A stretch of DNA of 64,000 nucleotides from Chloroflexota bacterium (GTDB lineage Bacteria > Chloroflexota > Anaerolineae > JAAYZQ01), in contig JAGVRI010000006.1 of the NCBI GenBank assembly GCA_018606645.1, positions 1-64,000 of the forward strand, written 5' to 3'. The stretch's first letter is position 1; each line of letters begins with the position of its first letter. The notes under the pieces were generated by a model. It was given only the letters and a program-made list of their open reading frames with translations, ran no database searches and was not told the origin of the DNA. A program made the translations under genes and the position numbers. Below, in pieces: positions 50,691 to 58,898 of the stretch.

Positions 50691-51722
50691 TCAGGGCTCC
50701 ACGGACACGATGAACCGGTTGCTGAACATCTCCGTCACATCAGCTCGCCGGCCCACCAGACCCATCTTCTCCATGATCTGAAGGGCCGCCTGCCAGTCGG
50801 CCTCCACCGAACGCCCCAGATCACCCCGCTCCGCTTTCCAGAACTCGATCGACTTGAGCAGAATAGCGCGGTTGACCGCCTCAGTCTGGGCATCATTGGC
50901 CGCCTCAGGCACATATTTCAAACAGACCTGGAACGCCTCTTCCGGATGATCGAGCGTGTAAGCCAGGCCCCGCAGGGTCGCCCGGACCATTCCTTGCACC
51001 AGATCCGAACGTTTCCGGATCGTCGGTTCGTTGGTGATCAATCCGTTCGAGACCAGATTGGCATAATCGGCGACATAGAGAACGTTCACCGAGTGACCGG
51101 CCGCCTCCAACTGAACCGGCTCGTTCATCGCGTAGCAGATCGCTGCATCCACCTGCCCTTCGGTCAGGGCCGCAACCTGCGTATAGCCGATGGACACCAA
51201 TTGAACGGCCGTTTCCTCCAGGCCAACCGCGTCCAGCAACGCCCGCCAGCCGATATAACTGGCCCCATACGTGGCCGGTGTCCCCACCCGTCGCCCGATC
51301 AGGTCGTCGGGATGCTCGATCCCCTGTTCAGCCAGCGAGACCACACATACCGGAAAACGGCGGTACCAGTTCAGAACGTACACCACGGGCAGCCCCTGGC
51401 TGCGGGCGAGGATCACCTGGTCGCCACTGGCAATGGCAAATTGGAGCTCATCGCTGCCGACGAGCTTGAGCAAGTCCGTCTCCCAGCCATAGTCGAACTG
51501 GACCTGGATGCCCTCCTCAGCGAAATAGCCCTTTTCCACCGCCACATAAAACGGCGCAAACTGCACATTGGGGATAAACCCCATCGCCAGAGTCACCGTT
51601 TGCGGGGAGCCCGGCTTGCCGACCGATCCACATCCGGCCAACAGCCCTCCCAGCAGGCAAACCAGCAGGATGGCCAGCCCACCCCTGATCAGAAGCCCTT
51701 TTGAACGATTGTCCACGATCAT
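50691..51722 (-). CDS. NMT1/THI5-like solute-binding lipoprotein (RibY-like)
   Basis: The 343-residue protein starts at ATG 51722 with GAGGGAGG upstream, has a hydrophobic signal and lipobox LLAGC, and an NMT1/THI5-like body: MGFIPNVQFAPFYVAVEKGYFAEEGIQV, then FAIASGDQVILARSQGLPVVYV and GRRVGTPATYGASYIGW. This family binds thiamine pyrimidines, taurine or, in RibY of Chloroflexus-type systems, riboflavin. The FMN riboswitch on the same message makes a flavin ligand likely. It is placed between the GT-C protein and the ATPase. Confidence 0.87.
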   Translation of the reverse strand: MIVDNRSKGLLIRGGLAILLVCLLGGLLAGCGSVGKPGSPQTVTLAMGFIPNVQFAPFYVAVEKGYFAEEGIQVQFDYGWETDLLKLVGSDELQFAIASGDQVILARSQGLPVVYVLNWYRRFPVCVVSLAEQGIEHPDDLIGRRVGTPATYGASYIGWRALLDAVGLEETAVQLVSIGYTQVAALTEGQVDAAICYAMNEPVQLEAAGHSVNVLYVADYANLVSNGLITNEPTIRKRSDLVQGMVRATLRGLAYTLDHPEEAFQVCLKYVPEAANDAQTEAVNRAILLKSIEFWKAERGDLGRSVEADWQAALQIMEKMGLVGRRADVTEMFSNRFIVSVEP

Positions 51723-51733
51723 CTTGCCTCCCT

Positions 51734-53029
51734 CTAGAAAAGTAGATTCAGGCCGGGCGCTCCCCACTCAGCCCAGGTTTGAGCGCCCAGCATCATTGCC
51801 GTAAGCCCGACGCTGACCGGCCAGGCCCATCGCCAGTCCGACAGGCCAGCCAGAGCCACCGACCAGATCAGATGCCAGGGTTGGCTCCGCGCCGCACCCA
51901 AGCCGAACAGCAACAGGAAAGCCAGAAAACAGGCATTGGCCAACCTCTGAAACGACGCCTCCCCCCGGGCTAGATTGCCCATCAGGACCGCATAAGCCCC
52001 GACAAAAAATGCCAGCCCGATCCGCAACATCCACCCTCCCGCATCAGACCAGCCTTCCATCCAATTGATCGGCTGCAGCAAGCGCGCTCCGATGCCGGTC
52101 AGCATACCGGGAAACCAGAAGGGAGCCAGGACCATCGTTGAGAGAAGCGCCGAGGCGGACAGCCCTCCGGCTACACGCCGCCATCCACGCGACCAGCCTG
52201 TCTGATCTCTCTGCTTCCAGGTCCACAGAATGAGAAGTGGAACCAGAATCGCGCTGACATATTTGACCCAGACCGACAGCGCCAGCGACACCCAGGCCCA
52301 GCTCCAGTGCTGCTTCTGTGCCGACCATAGAGCGAGGAGAACCAGGGCCATCATTACCAGATCATTGTGACCGGCGCCTACCGCCAGGAGGAGAATCAGA
52401 GGGTTCCAGGCAAACAGGTACAAACCTTCGGCAGCGGCGATGGGCCTCGTCTGCTGAAGAATCAGCTCCACCAACCTCGCGCTACCGAGGTACGCGGCTG
52501 CCGCCAACCCTTTGATCCAGCACACTCCGCCAACGATGTCCCAGCGGGTCAGAACCCCGGGCGCGGCCAGCAGAACCCACGCTGGACCATAGACCGAAGG
52601 GCGGGTCACATACCGGGTCGGATAGGCCCGGATCAAGGGATCGGTGAAGAAGGTCAGCGGCGCCACCTGAAAGGGATTGGCCTGCAAATCGGCGAAAACG
52701 TGCGCCTGAGTGAGATAGGTAAACAGGTCCGATGAGATAGGCATCACCCAGAACAAGGTAACCGTGAACAACCCAGCAAACCCCCAGACGATCCGTCGGT
52801 GCCCCCAGCCCTGGCGAACGGCGAACCATCCCACGAGATAGGCTCCCATCAATGCCCCGATGGCTGCCAGGCAGACAGGCAGCCCCTTCCCACCGCCAAG
52901 CAACTCCGGCCAGCTCCATAAGCGGCTGCCATATCGCCACCAGGGCAACCGGATCGCGGCCATGAGATACACCGCCTCACCGATCAAACCGGCTGCGCTC
53001 AGCACAGCCCATCCTCTCGTCAAGCGCAT
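51734..53029 (-). CDS. GT-C fold polytopic membrane glycosyltransferase-like protein
   Basis: The 431-residue protein has about eleven hydrophobic segments and a first loop with MPISSDLFTYLTQAHVFADL and LQANPFQVAP, which resembles the D-x-Y and N-P-Y region of polyprenyl-phosphate mannosyltransferases (MptA/GT87-type). RPSVYGPAWVLLAAP follows. It may transfer a sugar from a polyprenyl carrier. Its place inside a flavin-importer operon, 18 nt after the permease and 11 nt before the binding-protein start, is unexpected. Function in transport is not evident. Confidence 0.65.
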   Translation of the reverse strand: MRLTRGWAVLSAAGLIGEAVYLMAAIRLPWWRYGSRLWSWPELLGGGKGLPVCLAAIGALMGAYLVGWFAVRQGWGHRRIVWGFAGLFTVTLFWVMPISSDLFTYLTQAHVFADLQANPFQVAPLTFFTDPLIRAYPTRYVTRPSVYGPAWVLLAAPGVLTRWDIVGGVCWIKGLAAAAYLGSARLVELILQQTRPIAAAEGLYLFAWNPLILLLAVGAGHNDLVMMALVLLALWSAQKQHWSWAWVSLALSVWVKYVSAILVPLLILWTWKQRDQTGWSRGWRRVAGGLSASALLSTMVLAPFWFPGMLTGIGARLLQPINWMEGWSDAGGWMLRIGLAFFVGAYAVLMGNLARGEASFQRLANACFLAFLLLFGLGAARSQPWHLIWSVALAGLSDWRWAWPVSVGLTAMMLGAQTWAEWGAPGLNLLF

Positions 53030-53047
53030 GGCTCTCCTCGGTCCAGA

Positions 53048-53890
53048 TCACGACTCCCGTTTCCAGCGCAACAACAGCCACTCCATCACCGAGACGATCC
53101 CGTACAGACTCAAGGCAATGGTCATCAACACCAGCAGGGCAACGAACATCAGCGGCGTATCGAATAGCCCCCGGTTCGCCAGGTTGACCAGAAAACCTAA
53201 TCCCCGGTCCGACTGGGCAAACTCGCCCACTACGGCCCCGATCACCGACAGCGTAACCCCGATCTTGAGCCCTCCCAGGAGCACCGGCAGGCTGGCCGGC
53301 AGCTCCAGATATCTGAACACCTGCCAGCGGCTGGCCTGCAGGGCGCGCATCAGATCCATCAGGTCCCGTTCCACCGTGCGCAATCCAATCATGGTGTTGA
53401 TCAGCACCGGGAAAAAGATCGTCAGGGCACAGACCAGCACCTTCGACAGCACCCCGAAGCCAAACCACACGATCAGCAGCGGGGCCAGGGCGACAATCGG
53501 CACCGATTGGCTGGCAACAATGTAGGGCGACAGAAAACGCTCGAGCAGGGGTGATTTGGCCAGGAGATAGCCCAGCAGGCTGGCGGTGGTCAATCCCAGC
53601 ACCAGACCTCCCAGGATCTCCCACAATGTGATCGAGGTATGGTACCATAATGTCCCATCGGCTGCAACCGTCAGAAAACGGTTCCACACCTGAACGGGTG
53701 TGGGCAGGAGAAAGGGCGGATAATTCCCCAGCCGTCCAATTAATGCCCACACACCAACAAAGACCGCCATCGCCACCGGCACGAGCAAGAGTTCGAACCG
53801 CTGCCGGGCGAAGCGGACCAGCGACCGCCCTCCCTGCCAGACTCGTCTTTCCGTCCCACTCAGAAGCTGCCTGTTTTCCTGTTTCTGCAT
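53048..53890 (-). CDS. NitT/TauT-type ABC permease (RibX-like)
   Basis: The 280-residue protein has about six membrane segments and the BPD_transp_1 pattern with the EAA loop near LMRALQASRWQVFRYLELPASLPVLLGGLKIG. I start at ATG 53890 (MQKQENRQLL); the frame is open back to 54004 but that lies in the riboswitch. It is the first gene after the FMN riboswitch and its terminator. It forms the channel of the presumed flavin importer. Confidence 0.88.
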   Translation of the reverse strand: MQKQENRQLLSGTERRVWQGGRSLVRFARQRFELLLVPVAMAVFVGVWALIGRLGNYPPFLLPTPVQVWNRFLTVAADGTLWYHTSITLWEILGGLVLGLTTASLLGYLLAKSPLLERFLSPYIVASQSVPIVALAPLLIVWFGFGVLSKVLVCALTIFFPVLINTMIGLRTVERDLMDLMRALQASRWQVFRYLELPASLPVLLGGLKIGVTLSVIGAVVGEFAQSDRGLGFLVNLANRGLFDTPLMFVALLVLMTIALSLYGIVSVMEWLLLRWKRES

Positions 53891-53910
53891 CAGTACCGCA
53901 CCATTTCCGT

Positions 53911-53947
53911 CAAAAGAAAAAGCCCCGAAAACGAGAGTCTTCGGGGC
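53911..53947 (-). terminator. Riboswitch-controlled rho-independent terminator
   Basis: On the - strand GCCCCGAA (53947-53940) pairs with TTCGGGGC (53929-53922) and is followed by TTTTTCTTTT. It sits between the FMN aptamer and the permease ATG, so it is the expression platform of the switch. Confidence 0.92.
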
Positions 53948-53992
53948 AACATCCCACCTCGGCAGACGGCCAGCCATCCGCCGTCCAACACG

Positions 53993-54144
53993 ACCTTCTC
54001 CCATCCGGACTATACCGTCGGCCCCGGCTTTTCACCGGATCTGCCCACCTTACAGCAGGCTCGCGGGCTCGACTGACCAGACGAGGTCAATCCTACCGCC
54101 GATCAGGAATTGGCGCTCCGAGCGCCTCACCTTGCCCCGAAGGT
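53993..54144 (-). ncRNA. FMN riboswitch (RFN element)
   Basis: The - strand has the RFN consensus in order: ACCTTCGGGGCAAGGTGAGG, CCTGATCGGCGGTAGG, AGTCGAGCCCGCGAGCC, GGCAGATCCGGTGAAAAGCC, GGGGCCGACGGTATAGTC and CGGATGGGAGAAGGT, with paired ends ACCTTC and GAAGGT. It controls a transporter and not rib synthesis genes. TTGCCCCGAAG at 53949-53939 can pair over 11 nt with CTTCGGGGCAA at 54142-54132 in P1, giving a ready antiterminator when FMN is absent. Confidence 0.96.
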
Positions 54145-54172
54145 CTGTCAATTGTAAGTGAACACCAAAACA

Positions 54173-54201
54173 ATTATACCGTCAATTCAGCAAATACGCA
54201 A
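54173..54201 (-). promoter_or_regulatory. Promoter of the FMN-riboswitch operon
   Basis: On the - strand TTGCGT (54201-54196), a 17-nt spacer and a perfect TATAAT (54178-54173). Transcription would begin near 54166, about 20 nt before the aptamer. Confidence 0.65.
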
Positions 54202-54202
54202 C

Positions 54203-54231
54203 TTGTGTTACCTGATTGGATCGTGTAGAAT
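54203..54231 (+). promoter_or_regulatory. Promoter of mutL
   Basis: TTGTGT (54203-54208), a 17-nt spacer and TAGAAT (54226-54231). Its -35 box lies 1 nt from the -35 box of the divergent flavin-transport promoter, so the two probably compete for polymerase. Confidence 0.5.
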
Positions 54232-54259
54232 ATGATGAACCATCAGAGAGAGAAAGGCC

Positions 54260-56032
54260 ATGCCCATTCGACTCCTACCGCCCGAAGTGGCCGGCCAGAT
54301 CGCCGCTGGTGAGGTGGTGGAACGCCCGGCTTCGGTGGTGAAGGAACTGATCGAAAACAGCATAGACGCGGCTGCCACTGACATCCGCGTCGAGATCAGC
54401 GAAGGGGGCCAACGTCTCATCCGCGTCGCGGATAACGGGTGCGGCATCCCGGCTGAGGAGGTGACCATGGCCTTTGCCCGCCATGCCACCAGCAAGCTGA
54501 CCTGCGTCGCCGATCTGGAACGGATCACAACCCTGGGATTCCGGGGTGAAGCGTTAGCCAGCATTGCCGCGGTGAGCCAGGTCACTCTTCTGACCCGTCC
54601 GGCCTCTCAGGCGGCCGGCCAATTCCTGCGCGTCGAAACCGGGCAGATTGTCCGTCAGGAAAGTCGGGCGTGTCCGGCGGGTACGATCGTCACCGTCGAA
54701 CACCTCTTCCGCAATGTACCGGCTCGCCTCAAGTTCCTGCGCCAACCCCAAACAGAAACCGGGCATATCTACCGCGTGGTTACCCACTATGCCATGGCCT
54801 TTCCCCATCTCCGCTTCAGCTTGATCGCCGATGGCCGCCTAGCTTTCCAATCTGCCGGCAATGGCCAGCTCCGAGACGTGTTGCTGGCCGTGTACGGCCT
54901 GGATACGGTCGAGCAAATGATCGAACTCAGGCAGGAAGAGGATGCTTCTTCGCCGCCACTCTCCGTTCTGGGTTTTATCGGCTCGCCCTCTCTCCATCGG
55001 GCAACTCGGGATTCCCTGGCCTTCTTTGTCAATCGCCGCTGGGTCCAGGATCGGTCTCTGTCCCACGCCGTAGCCGAGGCCTATCACACCTTCCTACCGA
55101 CAGGCCGGCATCCGGTGGCGATCGTCCTGCTAGAGATGGACGCGGCGGAGGTTGATGTCAATGTCCATCCCACCAAAAGAGAGGTCAAGTTCCGGAATCC
55201 GCAGCGGGTGTTTGCCACCGTGCAGCGGACTGTCCGGCACACGCTCATCAACCGGGCGCGAGAGTCGGTTACCGCTTTCTCATCGCGCACCTGGCCTTCC
55301 CCAGAGTGGCAACGCCATCGGACCCTTTTCCCCTCTGAGGAAGGGCTTTTCACCACGCACCGTCTGGCCGCCTTGGAATTGTATCGTGCAGATAAAGACG
55401 ACCGGGCTCCCGGGTTTCATCCAGATCAAGAACCCCAACCGGTAGGACCGATCCGCCTGCCCTTGTTGCGCGTAGTGGGACAGGTCGGAGGAACTTACAT
55501 CGTCGCCGAAGGGCCTCAGGGCATGTATCTGATCGACCAGCATGCCGCCCATGAGCGGGTGCTGTATGAGCAGATGCTGGCCGACTACCGCCGACAGGAG
55601 GTGGCTTCCCAGACGTTGTTGGAGCCGCTGCTCCTCGACCTGGACCCCCTGTTGGCCGGGGTCTTGACCGAACACCTGACTACCCTTCATGGAGCCGGGT
55701 TCCTGATCGAACCGTTCGGCGGAACCAGCTTCCTGCTCCGGGCAGTGCCCTCGATCCTGGCCGTGCCCGATGTGCGCGCGGCTCTCCTGGACATCCTGGA
55801 ACTGATGCACCAGAATGACCACCCGTTGGCAGATCAAGTCGAAAACAGACTGATGGCCGCCGTCTGCAAGCGCGCCGCTGTGAAGGCCGGACAGACTTTG
55901 TCCTACGAGGAAATGGAACAGTTGGTCCGCCGCCTGGAGCAATGCGAGTCACCGCGCACCTGCCCTCACGGTCGGCCCACGATCCTGCACTTCTCGGTCG
56001 AACAACTGGAAAAGGAGTTTGGCCGACGGTAG
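54260..56032 (+). CDS. mutL: DNA mismatch repair protein MutL
   Basis: The 590-residue protein opens MPIRLLPPEVAGQIAAGEVVERPASVVKEL with the GHKL ATPase domain (ELIENSIDA, VADNGCGI, TLGFRGEAL). The C-terminal domain keeps the endonuclease motif DQHAAHERVLYE and the closing CPHGRPTI motif, so it is a nicking MutL of the kind used by bacteria without MutH. No MutS is in the window. The ribosome site is GAGAAAGG. A reductase gene follows after 20 nt. Confidence 0.95.
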   Translation: MPIRLLPPEVAGQIAAGEVVERPASVVKELIENSIDAAATDIRVEISEGGQRLIRVADNGCGIPAEEVTMAFARHATSKLTCVADLERITTLGFRGEALASIAAVSQVTLLTRPASQAAGQFLRVETGQIVRQESRACPAGTIVTVEHLFRNVPARLKFLRQPQTETGHIYRVVTHYAMAFPHLRFSLIADGRLAFQSAGNGQLRDVLLAVYGLDTVEQMIELRQEEDASSPPLSVLGFIGSPSLHRATRDSLAFFVNRRWVQDRSLSHAVAEAYHTFLPTGRHPVAIVLLEMDAAEVDVNVHPTKREVKFRNPQRVFATVQRTVRHTLINRARESVTAFSSRTWPSPEWQRHRTLFPSEEGLFTTHRLAALELYRADKDDRAPGFHPDQEPQPVGPIRLPLLRVVGQVGGTYIVAEGPQGMYLIDQHAAHERVLYEQMLADYRRQEVASQTLLEPLLLDLDPLLAGVLTEHLTTLHGAGFLIEPFGGTSFLLRAVPSILAVPDVRAALLDILELMHQNDHPLADQVENRLMAAVCKRAAVKAGQTLSYEEMEQLVRRLEQCESPRTCPHGRPTILHFSVEQLEKEFGRR

Positions 56033-56052
56033 TCCACCGTGCGGAGAAGGCA

Positions 56053-57036
56053 ATGACTCTGGCGCTGGTCCTTGGCTCAACCGGTTGCATTGGCGCGAAC
56101 CTGGTCCGCGCTACCCTCGCTGCCGGCTGGGAGGTGCGCGCCTTCCACCGACCGACCAGCCAGACCTGGATGCTGGAAGGGTTAGATGTAGAGCACGTCA
56201 CGGGCGACCTGGGAGACCATGCATCGCTCGTTGCCGCAATGCGGGGTTGTGATATTGTTTTTCACGCCGCCGCCTACTACCCCTTGCATTCCCTGGACAT
56301 GGCCGCCTCCCTACGCCGCGCCGTACAAGAGATGCGTCACGTGTTGCAGGCAGCGGCCGAGACAAGGGTGAAGCGGCTGGTCTACACCAGCACCCTGACC
56401 ACCCTCGGCCCTCCGTCAGAGCCTCATCGCCTGAGCAACGAAGAGGATTTTTACCTGCCGGGCAGCACCCGCAGCGCCTATTTTGAGAGCAAATGGGCCA
56501 TGGAAGCCGAGGCGTGGCGGGCCTCCGCCCAGGGATTGCCCATCATCATCGTCAATCCGACCGCCGTATTCGGACCGTGGGACGTCAAACCGACCACCGG
56601 TCAGATCTTGCTCCAGATAGCCAGAGGACGGGTACCGGTCTGGCTAGACCTGGAACTGAATGTGGTAGACGCTCGCGATGTGGCCCAGGGACAACTGCTG
56701 GCCGCCGAGCGCGGACGTATTGGCCGACGTTACATCCTGGGCGGCGAGAACCTTTCCCTGCGCCAGGCGCTGACCATCGCCGCGCAAGAAGCGGGAGTCC
56801 GACCTCCTCGCTGGCGGGTCTCATTGAAACTGGTCGAGGCGGGTGTCCGGTTGGGCGAGGCGGTCAGCCACCTGCCCTTGATGCACCCCCTGCCGCTGGA
56901 GCATCTCAAAACGATCCGGGAGTGGCGCGCCATTGATACAAGCCGGGCGCGGCAAGAGCTGGGGTTCACCTCCCGGCCCTTTGTCGATACGGTCCGCGAT
57001 ACGCTGGCCTGGTTTCGGAAGCACGGATACCTATGA
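56053..57036 (+). CDS. NAD(P)-dependent epimerase/reductase, HpnA/dihydroflavonol-reductase-like
   Basis: The 327-residue extended SDR begins MTLALVLGSTGCIGANLVRATL with the GxxGxxG loop, has VFHAAAYYPL and VKRLVYTSTLTTLG, and the active site as YFESK. This pattern is of hopanoid-associated sugar epimerase (HpnA) and dihydroflavonol-4-reductase relatives. ATG 56053 has GGAGAAGG upstream; the frame from 55942 lies in mutL. Its stop overlaps the next kinase as ATGA. The substrate is unknown; no hopanoid gene is nearby. Confidence 0.82.
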   Translation: MTLALVLGSTGCIGANLVRATLAAGWEVRAFHRPTSQTWMLEGLDVEHVTGDLGDHASLVAAMRGCDIVFHAAAYYPLHSLDMAASLRRAVQEMRHVLQAAAETRVKRLVYTSTLTTLGPPSEPHRLSNEEDFYLPGSTRSAYFESKWAMEAEAWRASAQGLPIIIVNPTAVFGPWDVKPTTGQILLQIARGRVPVWLDLELNVVDARDVAQGQLLAAERGRIGRRYILGGENLSLRQALTIAAQEAGVRPPRWRVSLKLVEAGVRLGEAVSHLPLMHPLPLEHLKTIREWRAIDTSRARQELGFTSRPFVDTVRDTLAWFRKHGYL

Positions 57037-58814
57037 ATTGGCCATATGCTCCTCTCGTTGCTGCGTTTTCACTGGCTGCCGGGCTTGCCCTGTGGATAGC
57101 TCTCTATGCCTGGCGACGGCGCGCTGCGCCAGGTGTCGCTTTTTTTGCCTGGCTCATGGTCGCCGTGGCCGTATGGGATCTAACAAGTGCCGCCGAATTC
57201 GCTGCTATCCAGGTGTCCACCAAGATCCTCTGGTCCAAGATCAGCTACCTGGGGATCGTCAGTGTTGCCCCGCTGTGGTTCCTGTTTACTCTGCACTACA
57301 GTGAACCAGCACCCTGGCTGACCGGCCGCAAGATCGTCGTGTTGTGGATCATCCCGATCACTATCCTGATCCTGGTCGCAACCAACGAATGGCACCGCTG
57401 GATCTGGCCCTCCGTCACGCCCTCCTCCGAGACATCAGGCGCCATGCTGATCTATAAGCACGGTCCGGCCTTGTGGCTCAATGGACTCTATTCATATCTT
57501 CTCCTACTGGCGGGCACCCTCTGTCTGGTCCGGCACGTTCTCCATCTGCCGAGTGTATATCGAAAGCAGGCCACGGTGCTGCTCATCAGCGCATCGATTC
57601 CCTGGGCAGGGAATGTGATCTATCTGGCCGGGCTCAGCCCGCTGCCCGGTCTGGACCTCACTCCTCTGGCCTTTGTGGTCACTGGCTTGTTGATGGTGTG
57701 GGGTCTCTTCCGCCTCCAGATCCTGAACCTGGTGCCCATCGCCCGCGACGCGCTGATCGAAAACATGGCCGATGCAGTCTTGGTCGTGGATACCAACCAT
57801 CGCATTGTGGATGCCAATCCGGCGGCTGCCCAATGGATCGGACACGACAGGGGCCATCTGGTGGGACAGCCGGTCGAAATTTTGCAACAGAGGTGGCCTC
57901 AGCTGGGAGAATGCCGCCTGGGGACCTCCGAAGTGCAGGTCGAGATTGGCCTGGAGAATTCGTCCCCTCCTCAGTGGTACGAACTGCGAGTGTCTCCCCT
58001 GCACGACCGACGTCAACGGCTGAACGGCTGGCTGCTGGTCCTGCACGACATCACCGAGCGCAAACATACCGAAGAGTCGCTGCGCCGGTACGCAGCGGAA
58101 CTCGAGACCATAAACGCGGACCTGGATGCCTTTGCTCATACGGCGGCGCACGATCTCAAAGGTCCTCTGTCGGTGATTATCGGCTTCAGTTCATTGCTGG
58201 AGGCCCAATGGACAACCATGAGTCCAGAAGAGATCGAGGAAACGCTGAAGTGGATCACCCAGACCGGCTACAAAGCGGTGAACATTATTACCGAACTGCT
58301 GGTCCTTGCCAGCGTACGCCGCAGCGAGGAGGTAGAAGCTTATCCGTTCGACATGGGAGCGGTGGTGGCCGAGGCCCAACGCCGCCTCTACCCGATGATC
58401 ATCGAGCGGAAAGCCGAGATCGTCATGCCCGATGTATGGCCGACCGTCTTTGGCTACGGCCCCTGGGTCGAGGAGGTGTGGGTTAATTATCTCAGCAATG
58501 CCCTGAAATATGGAGGGAACCCTCCCCGGATCGAGTTGGGGTTTGAGGAGCTGACGGAGGAGGCCGATGAAACATCGACTCTGATTCCGATCCGTTTTTG
58601 GGTGAAAGATTACGGCGCCGGTCTGGCACCCGAAGAGCAGGAACGGCTGTTCGTCCCCTTTACCCGGCTCAAGCGGAGCCATATCGAGGGCCATGGCCTG
58701 GGGCTGTCTATTGTTCGCCACATCGTCGAACGGCTGGGGGGAAAGGTTGGCGTGGACAGTCAACCTGGACAAGGGAGCACGTTTTGGTTCACCCTGCGCG
58801 GCATGCGCTTATGA
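57033..58814 (+). CDS. Membrane sensor histidine kinase with 7TM-type N-terminus and PAS
   Basis: The 593-residue protein has about seven membrane segments in residues 1-230 (histidine-kinase N-terminal 7TM type), a PAS domain (NMADAVLVVDTNHRIVDANPAA), HisKA with THTAAHDLKGPLSVIIGF-like H box (AHTAAHDLKGPL), and HATPase with NYLSNALKYGG, VKDYGAGLAPEEQERLF and GHGLGLSIV. The H box has Asp after His instead of Glu, as in phytochrome-like kinases. No receiver is fused. It overlaps the reductase by 4 nt. Confidence 0.9.
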   Translation: MNWPYAPLVAAFSLAAGLALWIALYAWRRRAAPGVAFFAWLMVAVAVWDLTSAAEFAAIQVSTKILWSKISYLGIVSVAPLWFLFTLHYSEPAPWLTGRKIVVLWIIPITILILVATNEWHRWIWPSVTPSSETSGAMLIYKHGPALWLNGLYSYLLLLAGTLCLVRHVLHLPSVYRKQATVLLISASIPWAGNVIYLAGLSPLPGLDLTPLAFVVTGLLMVWGLFRLQILNLVPIARDALIENMADAVLVVDTNHRIVDANPAAAQWIGHDRGHLVGQPVEILQQRWPQLGECRLGTSEVQVEIGLENSSPPQWYELRVSPLHDRRQRLNGWLLVLHDITERKHTEESLRRYAAELETINADLDAFAHTAAHDLKGPLSVIIGFSSLLEAQWTTMSPEEIEETLKWITQTGYKAVNIITELLVLASVRRSEEVEAYPFDMGAVVAEAQRRLYPMIIERKAEIVMPDVWPTVFGYGPWVEEVWVNYLSNALKYGGNPPRIELGFEELTEEADETSTLIPIRFWVKDYGAGLAPEEQERLFVPFTRLKRSHIEGHGLGLSIVRHIVERLGGKVGVDSQPGQGSTFWFTLRGMRL

Positions 58815-58824
58815 TAGCTTCACT

Positions 58825-58853
58825 TTTCCTTCGTCTCTCCATTATGATATAAT
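58825..58853 (+). promoter_or_regulatory. Candidate promoter of the downstream kinase pair
   Basis: A perfect TATAAT at 58848-58853 is preceded at 17 nt by a weak TTTCCT (58825-58830). The expected leader is about 40 nt, with GAGAGAGG before the ATG. Confidence 0.45.
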
Positions 58854-58898
58854 AGAACGTAGAATCAGGGATTTGGATCGTTTGAGAGAGGCAGAAAG

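Noticed and set aside
57473-58486. 337-codon + strand frame inside the 7TM kinase gene
   Set aside because: Shifted frame of a gene with clear PAS, HisKA and HATPase domains; the product is Arg/Gly/Pro-rich with no fold.
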